Shown: positions 11,901 to 25,601 of the stretch, piece by piece
Layout of the letters: each line of letters begins with the position of its first letter
How positions within the stretch are numbered: the first letter of the stretch is position 1
Source: Clavelina lepadiformis
Lineage: Eukaryota; Chordata; Ascidiacea; Aplousobranchia; Clavelinidae
Reading direction: 5' to 3'
Assembly: GCF_947623445.1 (NCBI RefSeq)
Contig: NC_135248.1
Coordinates: forward strand, 5,022,977 to 5,086,976
Length of the DNA: 64,000 nucleotides
Translations under genes and position numbers: made by a program
Notes under the pieces: generated by a model
Databases searched by the model: none
Seen by the model: only the letters and a program-made list of their open reading frames with translations
Told to the model about the DNA's origin: nothing

Positions 11901-13659
11901 TACTCGAAAACCATTTGAACATCACCCTATACTCTATAAAATCACACAAGTGCATAAATGCACAATCACCGGCAGCAGAGTGACCTGTACCAATTGTCAA
12001 ACTTCTTTTGATTTTTTAATTGTTATAGATTTGTGGCGAGCTTAAACACTGTTCAGGAATGGTACATCATCAATACTGCTTCGTTTCCCCATCCAATTCA
12101 TATTCACGTGAATAATTTTCAGGTAGTCTATAAAGATTTTTTATAGTATAATGTTTTTTTTTTAATTGTAATTTTGCTTTATAGTTAATTTCAAAAAGTT
12201 GCAATTATGTCTTACATGATTTCGTTATCGTTCAATTAACGATCTAGACAACGAGTATAGACATATGTGCACATCTATACACATATGCAGAAAAATAACA
12301 TGGTTGTGTAAATAAAGCAAGTTTCGCTTAAGGTTCAGGACAATTTACCAGATGTTTCGTTGCTTCTTTAATGACATCTCGGGCTTTTTTGTAGGTTTTC
12401 AAAACATTTCTTGTAATAAAAAAAATGTCAGGTCATCAGTTACAATAACTACACTGGACCAATTGGAGCCACCGTGATGGGCAACAAAGTATTTTTTAAT
12501 CAGAATAAACAACAATGTGATCGCCAGTACGAAAACTTCCCCAAAAGTGAGCTCATGGAAGCACGTTTTTATACGCTTTATATCAAAGTGGTATTTTCAG
12601 AAGTCGGTCGAGAAAAATCAAACGATTTTGCAAAATATCTGTCCATTCCACAATCTACATTGTAGCTCATAAATATAATTGCGTGTCAATTTGTTTCAGG
12701 CGAACAGGCTATGTTACCTGATTATGATTATAACCAATGGTTGAAGTATCGAGGCCATGCGCAGCGCTGGAGAGATATGGAAAGTCATCCTAATGGAACT
12801 TTGGGCTATTCACCAAGTGGAATTTTCCAGGACGTAATTCTTGTCCCACCGTTTAGTAATATTACGGTAAGAATATTTCGCATATTATTTGCCGTTTGCT
12901 TCCATTTATAAAATTCTGTATTTTCATGTTGTTATAATCGAGTTTTGTAAAATTATCCTCCTAATTAATTATTTTGATACTATTAATATTTTGCATACTT
13001 CGCAATGAAGATTCGATTCCAAACGGATCGTTTTATTGGTACCGTGGTCATTCACTGTCATATTCTATATCACGAAGATCACGGTATGATGATGGTTACA
13101 AAGATCGTACCAGCCGGTAAGATATTTTACTGAAAAAATTATCATAGCAGATCAGACCTAATTAACAGAAGTTGTTTTGGGTGTTGTTGCTTCTAATTTT
13201 CGAAATCAAATTTAGAATTATATAATCACCAAATTATATTCAAAATACCTGTATGGCTTGAATAATTCTATCAAAGCAATAAGGTATCAAAACTATATGT
13301 TGTAAACATATAGCAAAATACGATATTGATTTTATTCCATCCCTTGATTTTCGTGTTGCAATAGTTGTAGTTTTGTTTTTATGTTTATTTCATTCGTTTG
13401 ATCGACTTAATATGCGTTTCTACCACGTTCCTTTCTACCGCATTTGTAACGAATTGATTAAAATTTTCAAGGGGCCAATACTACTGGCGCACACATTAAG
13501 TCCGGCGATGCTTATCCAGGGCAGTGCAGCAAATGCGACCCGTTTCCATTCAACGAGGTTGTTGGAGAATGCTCAGGATCAAGGAGGAAACATTTCAACA
13601 TCATCATCTTGGTGACAGGTGTCCTGACCACCTTTATTCTTTTCATTGTCACTGAATAA
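8908..13659 (+). CDS. Multicopper oxidase (laccase-like), C-terminal membrane anchor, 14 exons
   Basis: Exons by eye: 8908-9010, 9175-9374, 9521-9622, 9707-9838, 9962-10167, 10342-10455, 10712-10923, 11288-11451, 11592-11671, 12029-12122, 12432-12546, 12700-12866, 13011-13116, 13472-13659. They total 1983 nt, 660 aa, in frame throughout. The 10923/11288 junction is the least certain. A signal peptide covers about residues 1-18 (MRGVVVIYLLLAICQC). Copper motifs are HTHG at 126-129, WYHPH at 167-171, HPIHIH at 459-464 and HCHILYHEDHGM at 578-589. They supply the type 1 and trinuclear type 2/3 ligands, with M589 as the likely axial ligand. Residues 642-658 form a hydrophobic segment after an SRRK stretch, so this is probably a type I membrane protein with an extracellular enzyme domain. 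Family members couple one-electron oxidation of phenols, metals or similar substrates to reduction of O2 to water. The substrate here is unknown. Hephaestin and ceruloplasmin are unlikely because there is a single three-domain unit. Confidence 0.93.
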
Positions 13660-16600
13660 CATTAAATGTATACAGTGATGTGCATTCTTGTGCTTATGAA
13701 CATTTGTTAGTGAGCCCTCTGAATTGTTCGATTAAAAATCGCTCGCAAGCACTTTATAGTTGTTACCTTTTTCTGCTGTTTTCTTATATCCTTGGAAAAT
13801 TTGTTGTAAATAACCAAAAATATTACTTCTTTGTATTCGTTATATTTACGTTAATTAATAATGCTGGTATATAGCCTACAGCGATGTATATAGCTAAATT
13901 AATGTTTGTTGCAAGGACAGAAAGCTGTCTGCATGATATTCTGGGGAGGAATAGTTCTAAATAGAATTTATTAATATTCACTATAGCTGTATTTATTAAG
14001 TCTTCCATAAGTATTCACGGCCGAGAATGGTAGGTTTAAATTTTGTTTCGGATATCTTTATAAATTATTGGCAGATTATCGAAAAAGTATGTTGGGGGAA
14101 AATTTTCTAAATGCGTTTCTACCGAAAATAAAATTCTTTGCGCGCCACCCTTATTAGTATATAGGATATTGTAAAACAAGAGATATATAAACAAAATTTA
14201 TTTAAACAATTAATTTACTAAGCAGTTTTTACCAAAAGTGACACATTTTGACACAGTGACACACACATTCCACCAAGTTCGGCCATCATTGAGATCTAAA
14301 GAAACGTGGGCGAAAAATTTTAACAAGATTTTGTCCCAGAAAAACATAAGAAACCTCACTAATATTTTCCAAAGGCTTATAAGCTTTCCGCGATTTTTTC
14401 GTTTTTGCTATAAACTTGCTTACATGTATGCATGGTTATTATTTTTACTGACTTTTGATGAAACCTGGGTTGCCAATTGCTATGATGTAGCCAATGGATT
14501 GACAAAAGAAAGCACAATTCATCTTGTAACCGTGCTTAAGCGTGAACAATGAAAAGAGTTTGGAAAAAACTCGTGAAGAAACAAAGGAAAGTTGGTTGGG
14601 ATCGTTAGGCGAACCGGGTAATTAAATTAGAAAGATGAAACTGCTTTTTAATCAAAATATGTTGAATAAATTTTTGCAGCCCAACAAATCAATGCATTCC
14701 TAATATAATTTGTTGAGAGCTGTAATTGTCATTCTTGTAATGCAGTCACCAGTCCACCGCGGTTTCAAATGCAAGCGAAACGTTGAGTTTGAGTCTTCAT
14801 TATACGCTAAACATCTGACATGTTATGGCCAGTACACGCAGGCCTGAGTGCACGAACCGTAGTTCTACTCCAATTGCTTTTCACAGGCTTCCGAAAACTT
14901 CCTTAAAAGACGCTGTTTAAGGTTCTTTGTTTTATTTGGATAGTATTCTTTACTGCAGTCAAACAGTGATTCTATTTTTGAGAAAAGGATAATCCCAGAA
15001 TTTGCCAGAAAGAACAAAGACAGTTATTAGGCACTTAGAAATTTTTCGTTAACACCACTGGAAAGACTAAACTAATTGCTAAACAGTTGGTAAAAAAATT
15101 AAGATTAGATATGCTGTAACTTTCTAGAATAACAGATCAAAGTATAAGGTATGATGACTAAGGAAAAGGTTTTGCTTTTTGCAACATTTTTCAGCGGCTT
15201 CTTGTGTTTGCTTTATCCCTTTTTCTTTAGTGCTCTTACAAAAACAAAAAATCATCATGCCATCCCAACATGCGCATGAAGAAACGAAAGGAATGGAGCC
15301 CGTAACATCTTGCTTGGTTCGGAAACTATGCCGGATGAAAATAAAGACTGTTTGCGAGAGCATACGGAGTGACTAAAACATTTTAACGAACCGTGAACCC
15401 GCAAACCCAGCAAACATGTACGTTATTAGAAACATATAAGATATAAAAATTTATACTGCATACGTTATCCCGTGAGTTGAATGCAAAATATAAACACTTA
15501 CGTCATAATGTTGAAGATCGGAACAAAACTGATAACGGTACGACATGTTTTGTTTTGTCAACTATCTGGTAGTTACAAATGGAACCAATCGTCCACACTT
15601 GTTTTTCTACCACGTTTGAGCTGCAGCGTTTTTTCGGTCTACTGTGATTACACCATTAAATGTGTAACAATGCCAGAGGATATCGAATATTTACAAAACT
15701 ACCTTAATAATTCACAACAACATAGAAGAGTATTATTGCAGTGCCTTGTCCTGACAACCCTTTGATGGACGTGGCGGTGCCGGCGATGAAACTTCGAAAC
15801 AAGGGTGTCCTGGTAAAGTTTTAAATAAGCATGCAAGCAACGACCTGAATTTATTGTGCACTTAAGCCGCAACGCGTAGTGTTGCGTCATAGGCTTCCGT
15901 ATTATACAGGCTGAGTTTTGTAACCTATAAACATTTTTACCAGTCAATTTCTCACGTGGTAACAGAACTCTCTACATACAGTATACAATTTTCAGATATT
16001 TGCGCTTGGAGTTCAGTCCTCGCGTGGTAAACTTGAGGTCGACCAGCTTGAAAGCATATAGTCGGCGTGAAGAATCATCTCTTTGTATTCCGCGAAGGTT
16101 TTGCCAGTTTGACCGAGGACTTTGCAATGGAACTTTCTGATGCTGTTTGTCATGACCCCTTCTATGATGAACCCGAGCACCGATAGTGGAGAAATTTTGA
16201 GCACATTGGTCTTATCTGGCGGTTTTCCAAATGTCAATTTCTTGTTTTTCTGTCTGGCTCGCATAATCAGTAACTTGAATGTAAATTAACTGTAAATTCG
16301 TCAACACGCTTCTTTCGTTAATATTTAACAAGCAGTAACATTTCGCGATGGGAGCATTTAAAATCTTTCCAATAATTGAAAATGTACAACTTTCGAGTTC
16401 CGCGTAAAAACTCCTTTGCAGTGGTAAGTCGCGAACTTTCTTGATGTGTCGTCACTTTTCCCATGAGCGCGTTGCAATATTTTTCACATATTACGGCGAA
16501 GCAATCATGAACTTCACGCTGGCGTGTAGTTGCTTGCGACAAGTGCATGAAGAACAAGGTGTGCAAATAGACGAGTGGTTGCAAATAGTAGCGGAGCCGG

Positions 16601-19600
16601 AGTTTTCGTTCAAATACATAAACGTTTGCTTTTATCCGTATGCTCTGCTCGCCGCTAGAGTAAGTAAGACGTCACGACGAAGAATGACGAAGAAAATGAC
16701 CTCACTACAAGCACAATAGAAAAAATGTAATGAAAAGAACAAACAAAGAACATTTTAATGGATTTAATTTAATTTCTTAACTGAATGTGCCTTTAACTCG
16801 AATCCTCAACAAACGATGTAGGCTATAATAAGTATAAACAGTCGTGCAAGCAGAAAAAATTGAAATCATATTGTTTAAATGTGGAAGTTTGTGATTAGCA
16901 GCTTTGGAAAATTGGTTGATTAATGGAACATTCGCATATTACGCTGAAGCTTTATTGCACAGCGTGAGTTTATCTCCGGTGTAAACAGTTGCGGGAATGT
17001 AACGTTAGAATTAACCAGGTTAAAATGAAAGAGATTTCAAAAGAACTATTTTGTTTTGTTGTATTTTCCACCTTCGATGTTCATATCAAAAATGTCCATT
17101 CACAATCATCCTTTTTGCGCTTAGTTGGGAAGCGATGGAAACCAACGGGAACGCGTAAAAGCAATAACACCAAAATATAAAACTCCTTTCTGCAAGAGAT
17201 ACCGGTCCGAGGATTTTGTTGTTAAGAATCTTACATGTATGGATTATTCTGGCATTGTGCGTTGCCATTGCGGATCCGAGTGAAAATAGAATTTGACTTT
17301 AAACTTTACGGAGAAGTTGATCGCTCTTCATACAAAGCATTCTACTTATCTCTTCAGAAATTTTGAATTAAATTGTCGAAAAGAGTTTAGAAGCAAAACC
17401 GATTTACGGATGGAACAAAATCAGATCATCTATCATCTGGATCAGTCGTCATCAGAGACAACTTCACAGTCGTTAAGAGTAATCTGAGCTATTTCCAACA
17501 AAGTTCACGTGATTTGTAAGCATCAGTTGTTGATGACATTTGTAAACATTGCCTGATCGTTAATGACGTAACACCTATCATTATGAAGCAGCAGCCAAAG
17601 ACAGAGCATCAGGTTTGACTTTGGAGAAAGCTAAAATATTTCAAAACATTTTAAAGGTTAACTGCTAATTTTAATCTAATAAATTGGAACTTTTACTTCG
17701 TCATTCTTTTATCTCATTTATAAATCAGCGCCATTTGTGCAGCTCCGCTTCATCGTCTAGCGGACATTTTCCTTAGCAAATACGGTGTATATAGGCACTG
17801 TCATTCTGATGCTCGAATAATTCGTCGTAATTGGTTTTCATTTAATGTTAGCAAGAGTATTTCAATACTTTGGAAACTCGGAAACCATTTCGTTGTTCCG
17901 CTCGAAACAGTTTCAAACGTTTCAGTTCAATCGTAATTCACAACAATATACTATATTATTGTGTAGGGCTGTGGCATTGTTAAGCAATAGGAGAGCTTGT
18001 CGCAAATTTTCTAGCAAGAAGCTGGCACCTTTTTGCTTCGAGTCAACCTTGGAGCAAGTTTCGCGCTTATTTCATCAGCTGAGGAATTTGCGCGAGATTT
18101 CTCGAATCTTCACTGCGCGTGTTCGATCCACAATTTCATTCTTTTACCTCGTGTAGTTGAGGTGGTTGGTTGGTGGTTATGAGCAGTTTAGGATTTACAA
18201 TACAATGGATGCAATACAATGGATTTATAATAAAGTGAAGTTCAGTTTGGTGAGACTGGTTTGAAGTAACAGCTTGTCTATGCTGATTTGAAACGTCACT
18301 GCTTGGCTTAAGGCCCATATTTGTTGGCCGATTTGTCTGACTTGTTTAATAACAATAAATTTTTGGTCAGGACTGCAAGTTGTATTTTGTTTGATGCTGA
18401 AACACAGCTCGCGCTTGTTGTTGAGTTTGGTATTTGTTTGACCTTTGTTGTATATTTCGATCGTCTGGTTGTTAACCTTTGTTCCTGCTTTGTTGCAACT
18501 GCTCTCTGCGCGCGCATTAGCGTCTTGGTCTCGTTGTTGCGTTTTTGCGCTTTGACGTTTGTTCAGTTTGTGTTAAAGAGTATTTTTGGAGCCTGTATAT
18601 TGGTTGATTTTTTTGGATTTTTTATTGAGCTTTTTTTTTGTTGGAGTTTATTGATTTATTTTGTCCTGGCCATGCAGTGACCTTAAGTTTAAATATGTTC
18701 AGTTTCTCTGGATTCTGTTCAAAATTTGAGCTCGAGATATCTGGCATCTGGTGTTTCAGGAGAATTTGTACCCCCAAAGCTGATCTGAAATCTGCAAATC
18801 TGAACATTTCTTGCTGTGAACTGAACATGTCAAGATTTGTACCAGAACTACAGTATACGTAGGCAGCATAGAAACTTACAAATCTGCTTTGGCTTTGTTC
18901 AGTTCAGTAAGATTGTGTTGGGGGTGTATTTTAAGCTTTATTGAACATTACGGTCACGTTGCAAAAAGTTCGCCTTTTTCAGATGACGCAAGTGGTGACG
19001 TGTAAACATGACGTCTATTCTACGACGGCAATAATATTTGCAAGGTATGTTGTAAATATTTCTAGGAATTTTTCTATTTCATAAAAGTTCCAGGGTCTCA
19101 ATAATTGCCAACAATACAATTATGATGTCATTGGAGGCCAAGTTTGGGTAATGATTGTGTCCTCCCCATCGCCCCTTTGTGGGTCGTCACCATCCTACGA
19201 TAATTTATAGTTCAGGTGAGTTCGTTTTATTGCTGAAAATTAAACTTAAATTTTTTCATACTCTTTTCCCAAGATATTTCTTCCATCAGCTGAAGATTCT
19301 ACTTTGAAGTTCCAAGTCTTCTAGTCACTTTCATCTACTTCCGTGCAACAAGTAACTAATAGTGGTTACACCCATAGTAAGTGGTAATGTAATGTCTTTC
19401 TTGGGCCCGTATCTAATTCTCACCATGTTAAATATCGCTTTTCCCGAGAATCGGTGTTGATATTTGTTTATTTTCATTCCTGGTTTTAATTTCTTGCAGG
19501 TCATTTCCCTGATAGTTTCTCGTATAAACCAAACATTTTCACGTTTCACGTTTCCCAAGCATTGTGACATCTTACACAAGCTTCAAGACGTACATATACA

Positions 19601-20200
19601 AGACGTACAAGACTTCAAAACAGTAATGAAATTATTAGACACATAGCTACGATTAAAAGCTACTTCAAAGTTTTAGCAAGTGTATTCGATCGTCAACTAA
19701 TAATAACAATATTGTTTCAGACTCTTTGCCAACATTCAATTCCACTTCAATAACTTCGATAGCGTTTGTTCAATATCAAGAAGCTGGCGGTGCGGCCTCA
19801 ACCCAGCTATAGCTCGCCATCGGTAGGTCTCGTTTGAGCAACTAGTTTCCTGAATTAAACTAATGAATTGCTGGTGTCAAGCTATTAATCATGGGTGATG
19901 GCTTGGCTGTGTAAGGATGGGTTGACCCTTCTGTTACTTTTAAGGTCTCATGGAAGTCCAACCACCAATCAACCAACCAACCAAAGCAATATTTAGTGGC
20001 AGGGCTTTATAATGTTAGGAGCGTGCTGGTAACCAACGAGGGACGATGAGAAGAAGTAGCGATGAGACAAACACGGAAGAGAGAGAAAGCTTCCGACTAC
20101 AAGTTGCCGGCGCGCCAGTGCATCGTAGGTTACGGTTCAGGCGGCATTACCATCGCACATTGCGCCCCTGGTGTAGAAATGTTAAACGATGTAGTGCAGC
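13660..20200. other. Long gene-poor interval
   Basis: No gene I can support. Several open frames of 60-120 codons occur (for example 14238-14552, 15481-15765, 16013-16264 on minus, 18321-18680). They lack recognisable motifs, splice-linked partners or biased composition and overlap on both strands. The 18321-18680 frame is hydrophobic only because the DNA is T-rich. A short CAAC-type simple repeat lies near 19965-19985. Any single small exon here would escape this reading. Confidence 0.5.
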
Positions 20201-20490
20201 AAAAAGGGACATTATGTTATCAGACTAATATAACTTCTATAAGAATTCATTAAATTCACCTCTATGAAAGACAGGGACATTTCGTATTTTTGTATTTTTG
20301 TGTGTTTCTACTTCCTTCCTTCCTTCTCTTTTTCTATTATTTTTGTCTTTGGTAGAGGGCGTCAATGCAAATGCGATGGTAATTTTTTTTCAGTTAGGGT
20401 ATATCCCAAATGTACCTGAAGCAGTAAAGTTTGGAAGATCCGAGGTAAATTTTCAAATATCTTGTTTGCTTAGGCCCTTTATATGTTGCA
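20200..20490 (+). repeat. Dispersed repeat, copy 1
   Basis: This stretch resembles 29868-30110. The shared order is AAGGGACATT, then TTTGTATTTTTGTGTGTTT, a pyrimidine run, a GTAGAGG-CGTCAA-GCAAATGCGATGGTA stretch, and GGAAGATCCGAGG. The copies differ by many substitutions and small indels. The family is unknown. It has no coding frame shared by both copies. Confidence 0.75.
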
Positions 20491-22640
20491 TAGTTTACAA
20501 TGATATTATTTTTGTTACAATTATTTTGCTAATAATTGTGGGTGTTAACATAATAGCAATAATAATATGGAGCAGATTAACTATTGCTTATTTTGATACC
20601 CGTTACATTTACATTTTACCATAAATGCAAAGACAATTTTTAACATATTTTCATTAAAGCTGTTTTGCGATTTAACGAAAGGACATATCTAAAACCAGTA
20701 ACAAATTTACTGGGATTACCTTATATAGGCCTACAATTAGATAGTGGAGGTGCTGGATTCGATGGCATAATGACTTTCTCTATCTCTTAAAATTGATGGG
20801 ATTTTTGTTGTGTATTGTTTTATCGCTTGTCTTATTCTCTCATAGTCTTGAATCAGTGAGTTCTTCTGTCTTAAATTGTTGTGTTTTATCGTCGGGAGGG
20901 TGCAGGACCCGATGCAGCACTGGGTTCGCCAAGCCCAAAGCGATCCAGTGTCCCCGGCCCAAATTAAGAACATTTTGCCCTCGCGCCCCTATACTACCCT
21001 GCATTCTCATAACCCTATCCTAGGGGGACAAAGTGCCGTGTAGAATAGGGTAGGGACCTCCGACATTTCGCGCCTCCCCTAGATGGCGGCACTCAATATA
21101 ACAAGTAGGTCCGACGGGGCATTAAGCCACAGACACAAACAATTCGACGCTTATGGAGTTTGTTGTGGGTCCTCAGATAAAATAGTGCTCTTAGGGTGCA
21201 GCTCGCTTAGGTTATCCAGCACTATTTTATTTCAATCTTGCGAATAAACTTTTAGGGTTTTTGTTTTCGGAACCACACAATTCTATTTAGTTATTCCCAT
21301 TGTGTTCATCGACTCCAGTGCAGTTATATTTCTATTTTTTATAAATACTGTATCTTATTTTAGGCATAAGACTCTATACTTTCCTTTATTCTGGCACTCC
21401 AACCTAATGCAGCGGTTGGATCGGTGCCCTCGCGCGCAACACAACCTAAAACAAACACAATCTTAAAGATGATTCACATACTGTATGGCCGGTTTGAGTT
21501 ACCGGTGTTGGTTTCAACTATTTTTTTTCTTCAGGTTATCAGGTAAAGTATTACTAAGTAAAACAATCCTAGGTTGACCGCACTTCGGTCTTGTTGACTG
21601 AATTTTCAGTCAAATAAAATTGAAACAACAACAATAGGCCACAACATCTAACGCGACCATATGCCTTCTCTTAATGCCTTGTATAAAATTCTCACACCAC
21701 ACCACACCGCGCGATACCGGCTAGGTCCCTCCAACATTTCTTAGATGAGGTAGGGTCATGACTTGTTTTGGGTTTGCCTTTTCCTCCATAGAAAAGTTTT
21801 AAAAAATTTTTTCTTGGGTCCCCAAATGCTTGTTTGCCCAACCTCGTTGTTTCATTTTGCGCGATTGCGGCGGTTATTTACAGGTTACAGGTAATTATAT
21901 GAAATGAAACAACGATCAACGGTTGGGCGGATTCCCCTTGGCTTTAAGAGAAGGAGATCGCATCGTAACGTACCAAATCCTATACTAAAAAAGTATAAAG
22001 TATAAAACATATAATATATACAAAAGTAGAATTCGGTATTTGTTTTTTTACAACGGTCTTTATCCTGCTTCTCTACACCCATCGGTAGCGAAGTGGGGGA
22101 TTCTCCCCGTTCCTAAAGAACCGTTCCGACGACTGCCACCTTGACGCGGTGGAACGGCTTCAAAAACTAAGAGCAGTCGACTTTTTGGCAACATCGCCAA
22201 ACGCTTTCAATTTTAAGCTTTTACCAGCATTAATCGTTTAGATTTTTTACGAATTTTTAACGTTGGCGTTATAGCAGGCCTACATCAGCTTTAATTCTAT
22301 GGCTTCGTACTTTTAATCAAGATTTTGTTCTATATTTTTTTCAGCCAAAAGAAGTCGTCTTTTGATCCTGTGCCTAAGACGTACGCTCAAGCTTCTCTGA
22401 TGGAACGACGACAACATGACTTTCTATAACAGTGTTCAATGTTATCTATGCAATGTTTATAGTATACCATTGCTGTGTTTTTAGTTCTCACATCATGTCA
22501 CTGCATTGCACGTCACACTGCATATTACGTCACAAATCCTTGGCATGTTCCATTCTAAATGGTCTTAATTTCTGACTGATGGTCCTTGGCTCTTAATGGT
22601 TACAGGTTCTGGCTAATCTTGTATACTAACCTCGTTACCA
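20491..22640. other. Intergenic, partly GC-rich, no gene seen
   Basis: No supportable coding region. A GC-richer patch near 20890-21110 contains short inverted repeats. A motif like GGTAGGGACCTCCGACATTTC (21050s) recurs imperfectly near 21725, which suggests old dispersed repeats. Near 22085-22160 there are short hairpin-capable segments (CACCTTGACGCGGTGG) of unknown role. Confidence 0.4.
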
Positions 22641-23560
22641 TCGGTTAAAAGATCACATTAACTTAATTCTTACAATAAAATACACAAACTATACAAAAAA
22701 CAGAAATTCTATACAAAATTCTAGAAGTAATGAACCGTACAACTGCATGATACATAATAAAATTGAAATCGTCAACAAACCGCAATCGATTTCGCCACAC
22801 GGCTGATTGGTGACTGGAAACAGGTTAAAGGTCATTTCCAAATATTTCCGCACAAAACAATATAAATAATTAATTGGTTGGAATTAAATCACTGGAAAAC
22901 ATTATTGGTTATTAACATTATTATTACAAAGCCTCACGGTAACCTAATTGTTTTAATAAAATATATAAAATACACAATGCTAATGCAATATAAATGAAAC
23001 AAACAACATGATACATAACAAAGTGACACTTGTCACTTGTTAAAAACCGCAATCGAAACCAATTGATGATTGATGATTGGAAACAGATTGATGGTCATTT
23101 CCAATTCTTTCCTGTGTTCTGGAGTCCCAATGACGGGCACTGTAATATGATAAAATAATATATTAGCTCGTAAAAATACTCGTACGGTTTAAGTGTTTCC
23201 GAACTTGTGGCCGCAAAACAGTATCATTGGTTCAATATAATAAAATATAATGTAGTAAAATTCTAATATATAATTGTGTAACAATATAAATATAACAAAT
23301 CGATTAGTTGCGGTGGCAACAAAGTTCGTAGCAAATCGTTCGATTTTCGACCATGATTATTTGCTGGTATGCTGATGAAACCATGACTTGTGATTTGGCA
23401 TTTTTGCTGAAACAAACATCTCGTCAACTTAACTTGCCCGCTATCGTCCGCAAAATAATACCATTATTCGTGCACGTTTTAAACCTAGTAAATAAATAAT
23501 AAATTTGTAGTAACCGCCTGATGATTGGCTGATAACGAGCTTTCATCAGTGACACTGCGC
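22640..23560. repeat. Degenerate tandem repeats, period about 270 bp
   Basis: At least two clear and probably two weaker copies of a unit. Each has an AT-rich AATAAAATA stretch, then CCGCAATCGA (near 22780 and 23048), a GATTGG-GACTGGAAACAG-like stretch and GGTCATTTCCAA. The spacing between the best matched landmarks is close to 268 bp. The later copies, around 23220-23560, keep only the AT-rich part and the TGATTGGCTGATAAC-like part. No coding capacity; the repeat looks old. Confidence 0.6.
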
Positions 23561-24825
23561 GTCACTTTGTGAGTAATGGTGGGATTGGAAAACATATCTA
23601 TCGAAAACATATAAACAATATTTAGCAATTTGGGAGTATAACAGCTTAGTGCTGGAAGCTTTATTAATAAAACATTGGAACCCGCGTCTTTATAAATGGC
23701 ACGGCTTATTAATAAGTTACAATTAAGTTTGTCATACTATTTTCTGTTGTCATCATATTTATTTTGCATCTATTGCGCTAATTTCTGTTTCATTGTATTC
23801 AGTTTTACATTTACTGTGTAGATTTTGTATGTTTTGTGTGTGGGTTATATTAATTGATAATGTTATGGTTTAACTTGTGAATTTCGCTCTAAAATCAGTA
23901 AAGTTTCCAACCTGACTGCTTAAAAAGTGAGAAATTTATTGTGAAGAAGAAAACCTTGACACATGTGTTTCAAGAATCGGTTTCTTAGAATGAGTCAACT
24001 GTCACAACATATATAAACAAAAAACAACCGTGTCAAAGCAGATCCCAATAGCCCTAAAATGTAGTGCAAGCACACACTGTCCGAATAGGATTTCGAATAG
24101 TAGGTTTCGCGTTCGATTCCTTTCCACGCTGGGTATGTTTTTGTCCATTTAAATCTGTAGAATGTACTGAAATTAACGGCATTGACAGAAGCCGGTTTGT
24201 AGCTCAGGCCTTACCTCCTCGTCGTTCAATAGGTCACGAGTTCGATTCCTTGACAGTCATGTTTCCTTTTAATAGTTAAAAAAATTCCTTTGAAAGTTTT
24301 AATATCATTAACGTGTAGGCTACCCATCAAAAGGTCGCATATGCCAGTAGTGTCTAATTGCTTGTAAGCGTATTTTTATTCTTCAAGAATGTAGCTGTGG
24401 GTTCATTTTACCATGAATGCACCATTAAAAATGTAATAATACAGACACAATGTGATGTACCAAAACCAATGCCCTGATCCAATGATATAGATTATATAGA
24501 TTATAGACGGTCAGCTCATGGGTGAATAAAACGCAATGCAGGGAGGAGAATTCTGGTCAACTGCCCCAAGTCACCTACGTTCCTGGAACTGATGCTCCTG
24601 CTAGGACGGGTTCAATTGGGTTATGGGGCGGTGCAGTGGGGAGAATTTTTTGGATCGTCTATTCCGAAACACACATGTTTGCAATTTAAGGCAAAACAAA
24701 AACAATGAATCTATAGCAGGGTCGTACAAATTCTGCCTTCTTGCATCAAGACATAACATGTGATGTTATTGCATGTATACTTTTCGTTGTGGTCGAGTGT
24801 GCTGGTACTACCTTTTAAAAATGAC

Positions 24826-24897
24826 GACTCTATGGCGCAACGGTAGCGCGACTGACCACAAATCAGAAAGTGGCGTGTTCAAATCTTAAGCGGGCAC
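24826..24897 (+). pseudogene. tRNA-Trp-like relic
   Basis: This 72-nt segment follows the tRNA-Trp consensus: TGGCGCAACGGTAGCGCG in the D arm, an anticodon-arm CTGA/TCAG pair, and GTGTTCAAATC as the T loop. The anticodon position no longer reads CCA and the acceptor strands pair poorly, so it is probably dead. Confidence 0.6.
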
Positions 24898-25227
24898 TTG
24901 ATATTTTATCTCAGTTTTTTGGTACTGACGAACGGTTCCTGGACGACTCAACCTACAAGTCGTTGTTTACATCAGTGCAAATGTTCTGGAATCGATTTTT
25001 AAAGTCTTGAACTTAATTTATTTTCAATTTTGTCACCTGGTGAAGATATGAGTGTTGATTAAGGACGCTCGTTAGACGATTTGTAGCTCGCGATAGGAAT
25101 CGCAGGATTCGGTGCGAAGAATCCTGGATTCAGATCCCCCTGCAGTGGAATGGTTGTATCCTTATTTTTTCGAACTGATGCATGTACATTGGTCACATTT
25201 GTTACATCACATCGTTTACATGAGTTA

Positions 25228-25290
25228 ATTCGTAGCTCATGTGACTCGAAACTGCACTCGGTGCTGGAGGTTCCATGTTCGATTCCCGGC
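25228..25290 (+). pseudogene. tRNA-like module, unassigned
   Basis: An A-box-like CGTAGCTCATGTG and a B-box-like TGTTCGATTCCCGGC lie in tRNA-like spacing. A close relative sits 920 bp downstream at 26150-26210, and both contain CTGCACTCGGTGCT. No complete cloverleaf can be drawn by eye. Confidence 0.45.
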
Positions 25291-25529
25291 GTTAAGCTCT
25301 TAAGCCACTCATGCGTGAATAAAACATAAGCAGCCTGGTCCACGGTCACAAGTGTAACGTAATTCCGACTGATAATAACCTTCGAAACTGGAACTGAGTC
25401 AGCAAAGTGAAAATATGTATTTAACATGATCGTGTAAACTTAGCTTTCTGACATCACGACATAATGTGTGTAATGATTACATGTATACCTTTGCATCATT
25501 TATCTTGGTACAATGTTTGTCAACATGAT

Positions 25530-25601
25530 GACTACGTGGCTGAACAGTAGCACGTCCGACTCCAGATGATAAGATTTCGAGTTCAAATCACGTCCTAGTC
25601 A
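25530..25601 (+). pseudogene. tRNA-Trp(CCA) relic
   Basis: This 72-nt segment matches tRNA-Trp closely, with the anticodon loop CTCCAGA intact (anticodon CCA), the T loop AGTTCAAATC and 6 of 7 acceptor pairs. The anticodon stem and the D arm carry mismatches. It is either a recently dead gene or a very degraded functional one. Confidence 0.65.

Noticed and set aside
14238-14552. 104-codon plus-strand frame after the oxidase gene
   Set aside because: No recognisable motif, and it lies in or just beyond the probable 3' UTR region of the oxidase gene.
16013-16264. 83-codon minus-strand frame (KLTFGKPPDKTN...)
   Set aside because: Composition is plausible for an exon, but there are no clear splice partners or family match, so it cannot be supported as a gene.
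18321-18680. 119-codon hydrophobic frame suggesting a membrane protein
   Set aside because: Its hydrophobicity follows from T-rich DNA. There is no start context, splice partner or family resemblance.
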